Shown here piece after piece: positions 10,342 through 10,827 of a stretch of 10,827 bases of DNA. Every line of letters begins with the position of its first letter. Position 1 is the stretch's first letter. Source of the DNA: an uncultured Ideonella sp. (lineage in GTDB: Bacteria > Pseudomonadota > Gammaproteobacteria > Burkholderiales > Burkholderiaceae); the NCBI GenBank assembly GCA_946479475.1, contig CAMLGG010000180.1, forward strand, positions 1-10,827, given 5' to 3'. The notes under the pieces are model-generated. The model made no database searches and had not been told where the DNA came from. It worked only from the letters and a program-made list of their open reading frames with translations. The translations under genes and the position numbers were made by a program.

Positions 10342-10368
10342 AGCGCCTGGCCGGATCGGCCCGGCGCT
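10342..10368. terminator. Hairpin after the FAD oxidase stop, possible bidirectional terminator
   Basis: AGCGCC (10342-10347) pairs with GGCGCT (10363-10368). After one mismatch, GGCC (10349-10352) pairs with GGCC (10358-10361) around a 5-nt loop. It begins 4 bp after the TGA of the FAD oxidase and lies just before the stop of the convergent minus-strand frame (10376). There is no T-tract, so termination is inferred from position and stem. Confidence 0.45.
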
Positions 10369-10375
10369 GCCTCGC

Positions 10376-10616
10376 TCACTCGCCGCGCTGGCGCTTGTTG
10401 TCGCTCGCCCTCTCGCCCGCCTGCTCGGCGCGCTCGCGCTCGGCCTTGCGCGCGGCGCGTGCGGCCTGGCGCTCCTCGGGTGTCGCACCGGGCGCCGGCT
10501 CGCGGCGCGGCCGGTCGGCGGCCGGCTCCTGGGGCGAGCGCGAGGGCGGCGGTGCGGCTTCGCGCGCCGGCCTTGATTCGGCGTCGTTGGGCTCGCGTGG
10601 CGGCTTGCGTTGCGGG
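10376..10616 (-). pseudogene. C-terminal tail of an unidentified protein, joined out of frame to pth
   Basis: An open frame of about 80 codons with strong G/C at third positions, ending in TGA 37 bp from the FAD oxidase stop. It encodes a proline/arginine-rich linker and then a charged alanine/arginine/glutamate stretch ([20 protein letters not shown]) ending DNKRQRGE. I do not recognise the protein. Its codon use and tidy stop near a hairpin suggest the genuine 3' end of a gene whose start has been replaced by pth sequence. An in-frame ATG at 10660 exists but lies inside the pth region and has no convincing ribosome binding site. It could also be non-coding GC-rich DNA. Confidence 0.35.
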
Positions 10617-10827
10617 GCCGATGCGCGGGTCGATGGAGCGGAGGCCGTTGTGGCCACCATTGCCGCCGCCGCGTTTGATGCGGGACTTGCCGGGGATGAG
10701 GTCGATTTCGTCGTAGACGACGGTGATGTCGGCAGGAGTCATCTTGTAGAATTGCGCTGCGGATTCAACGCTTTCGCCGGACGAGTTCATCCAGGTCTGC
10801 GGCTTGAGGATCAGGACCTTCTCGCCG
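10617..10827 (-). pseudogene. pth: Peptidyl-tRNA hydrolase fragment, broken at its 3' side (5' end outside window)
   Basis: Pth recycles peptidyl-tRNA released from stalled ribosomes. The minus strand from 10826 reads [39 protein letters not shown] and [18 protein letters not shown]. This is the middle of Pth, about residues 60-122 in E. coli numbering, including the TWMN asparagine, the YDE aspartate (D93 equivalent) and the GGHNG asparagine (N114 equivalent). Homology then stops. The expected RLRIGIGHPG block and C-terminal helices are missing. The same frame runs on as arginine/alanine-rich nonsense to 10245, overlapping the FAD oxidase on the other strand. Because pth is normally essential, either an intact copy lies elsewhere or this is a sequence join or assembly error. 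Confidence 0.75.

Noticed and set aside
10245..10790. Reading the pth frame as one continuous 181-residue protein
   Set aside because: Only the first part is Pth-like. The rest is low complexity and overlaps the 3' end of the FAD oxidase on the opposite strand.

Overview
The window is very GC-rich, with G or C at most third codon positions. The 3' part of a UvrA resembles the long 'dimeric' UvrA form known from Burkholderiales, and the Pth fragment also looks betaproteobacterial. I read it as a piece of chromosome from a Burkholderiales-like betaproteobacterium (for example the Leptothrix/Rubrivivax/Rhizobacter neighbourhood). No rRNA or other taxonomic marker is present, so this is an inference.

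Layout, left to right. (1) 1-2556, plus strand: the C-terminal 851 residues of a UvrA-family excinuclease ABC ATPase, running off the left edge. (2) 2564-5224, minus strand, tail to tail with uvrA at 7 bp: an exported DUF3857/transglutaminase-like protein with a C-terminal DUF2569-type membrane domain. (3) About 200 bp of divergent intergenic DNA. (4) 5431-7446, plus strand: a protein with a signal peptide whose phosphohistidine swivel domain precedes a C-terminal PEP-synthase-type ATP-binding domain, the order seen in alpha-glucan water dikinases. (5) 7450-7521: a cluster of inverted repeats between convergent genes, resembling a REP element or bidirectional terminator. (6) 7526-8647, minus strand: an exported beta-propeller protein of the lactonase/YVTN type. 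(7) About 270 bp of divergent intergenic DNA with a long inverted repeat. (8) 8917-10338, plus strand: a berberine-bridge-type FAD-linked oxidase. (9) A hairpin, then on the minus strand a low-complexity C-terminal reading frame joined out of frame to a fragment of peptidyl-tRNA hydrolase (pth) that runs off the right edge.

How the genes might work together. Most neighbours are divergent or convergent, so there is no multi-gene operon here. Two divergent pairs could be functional units. The transglutaminase-like membrane protein and the exported dikinase-like protein both act outside the cytoplasm. The flavin oxidase and the lactonase-fold protein catalyse chemically consecutive steps in some sugar-oxidation routes, although only the lactonase has a signal peptide. 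The two most unusual items are the exported, apparently intact dikinase and the broken pth junction at the right end.
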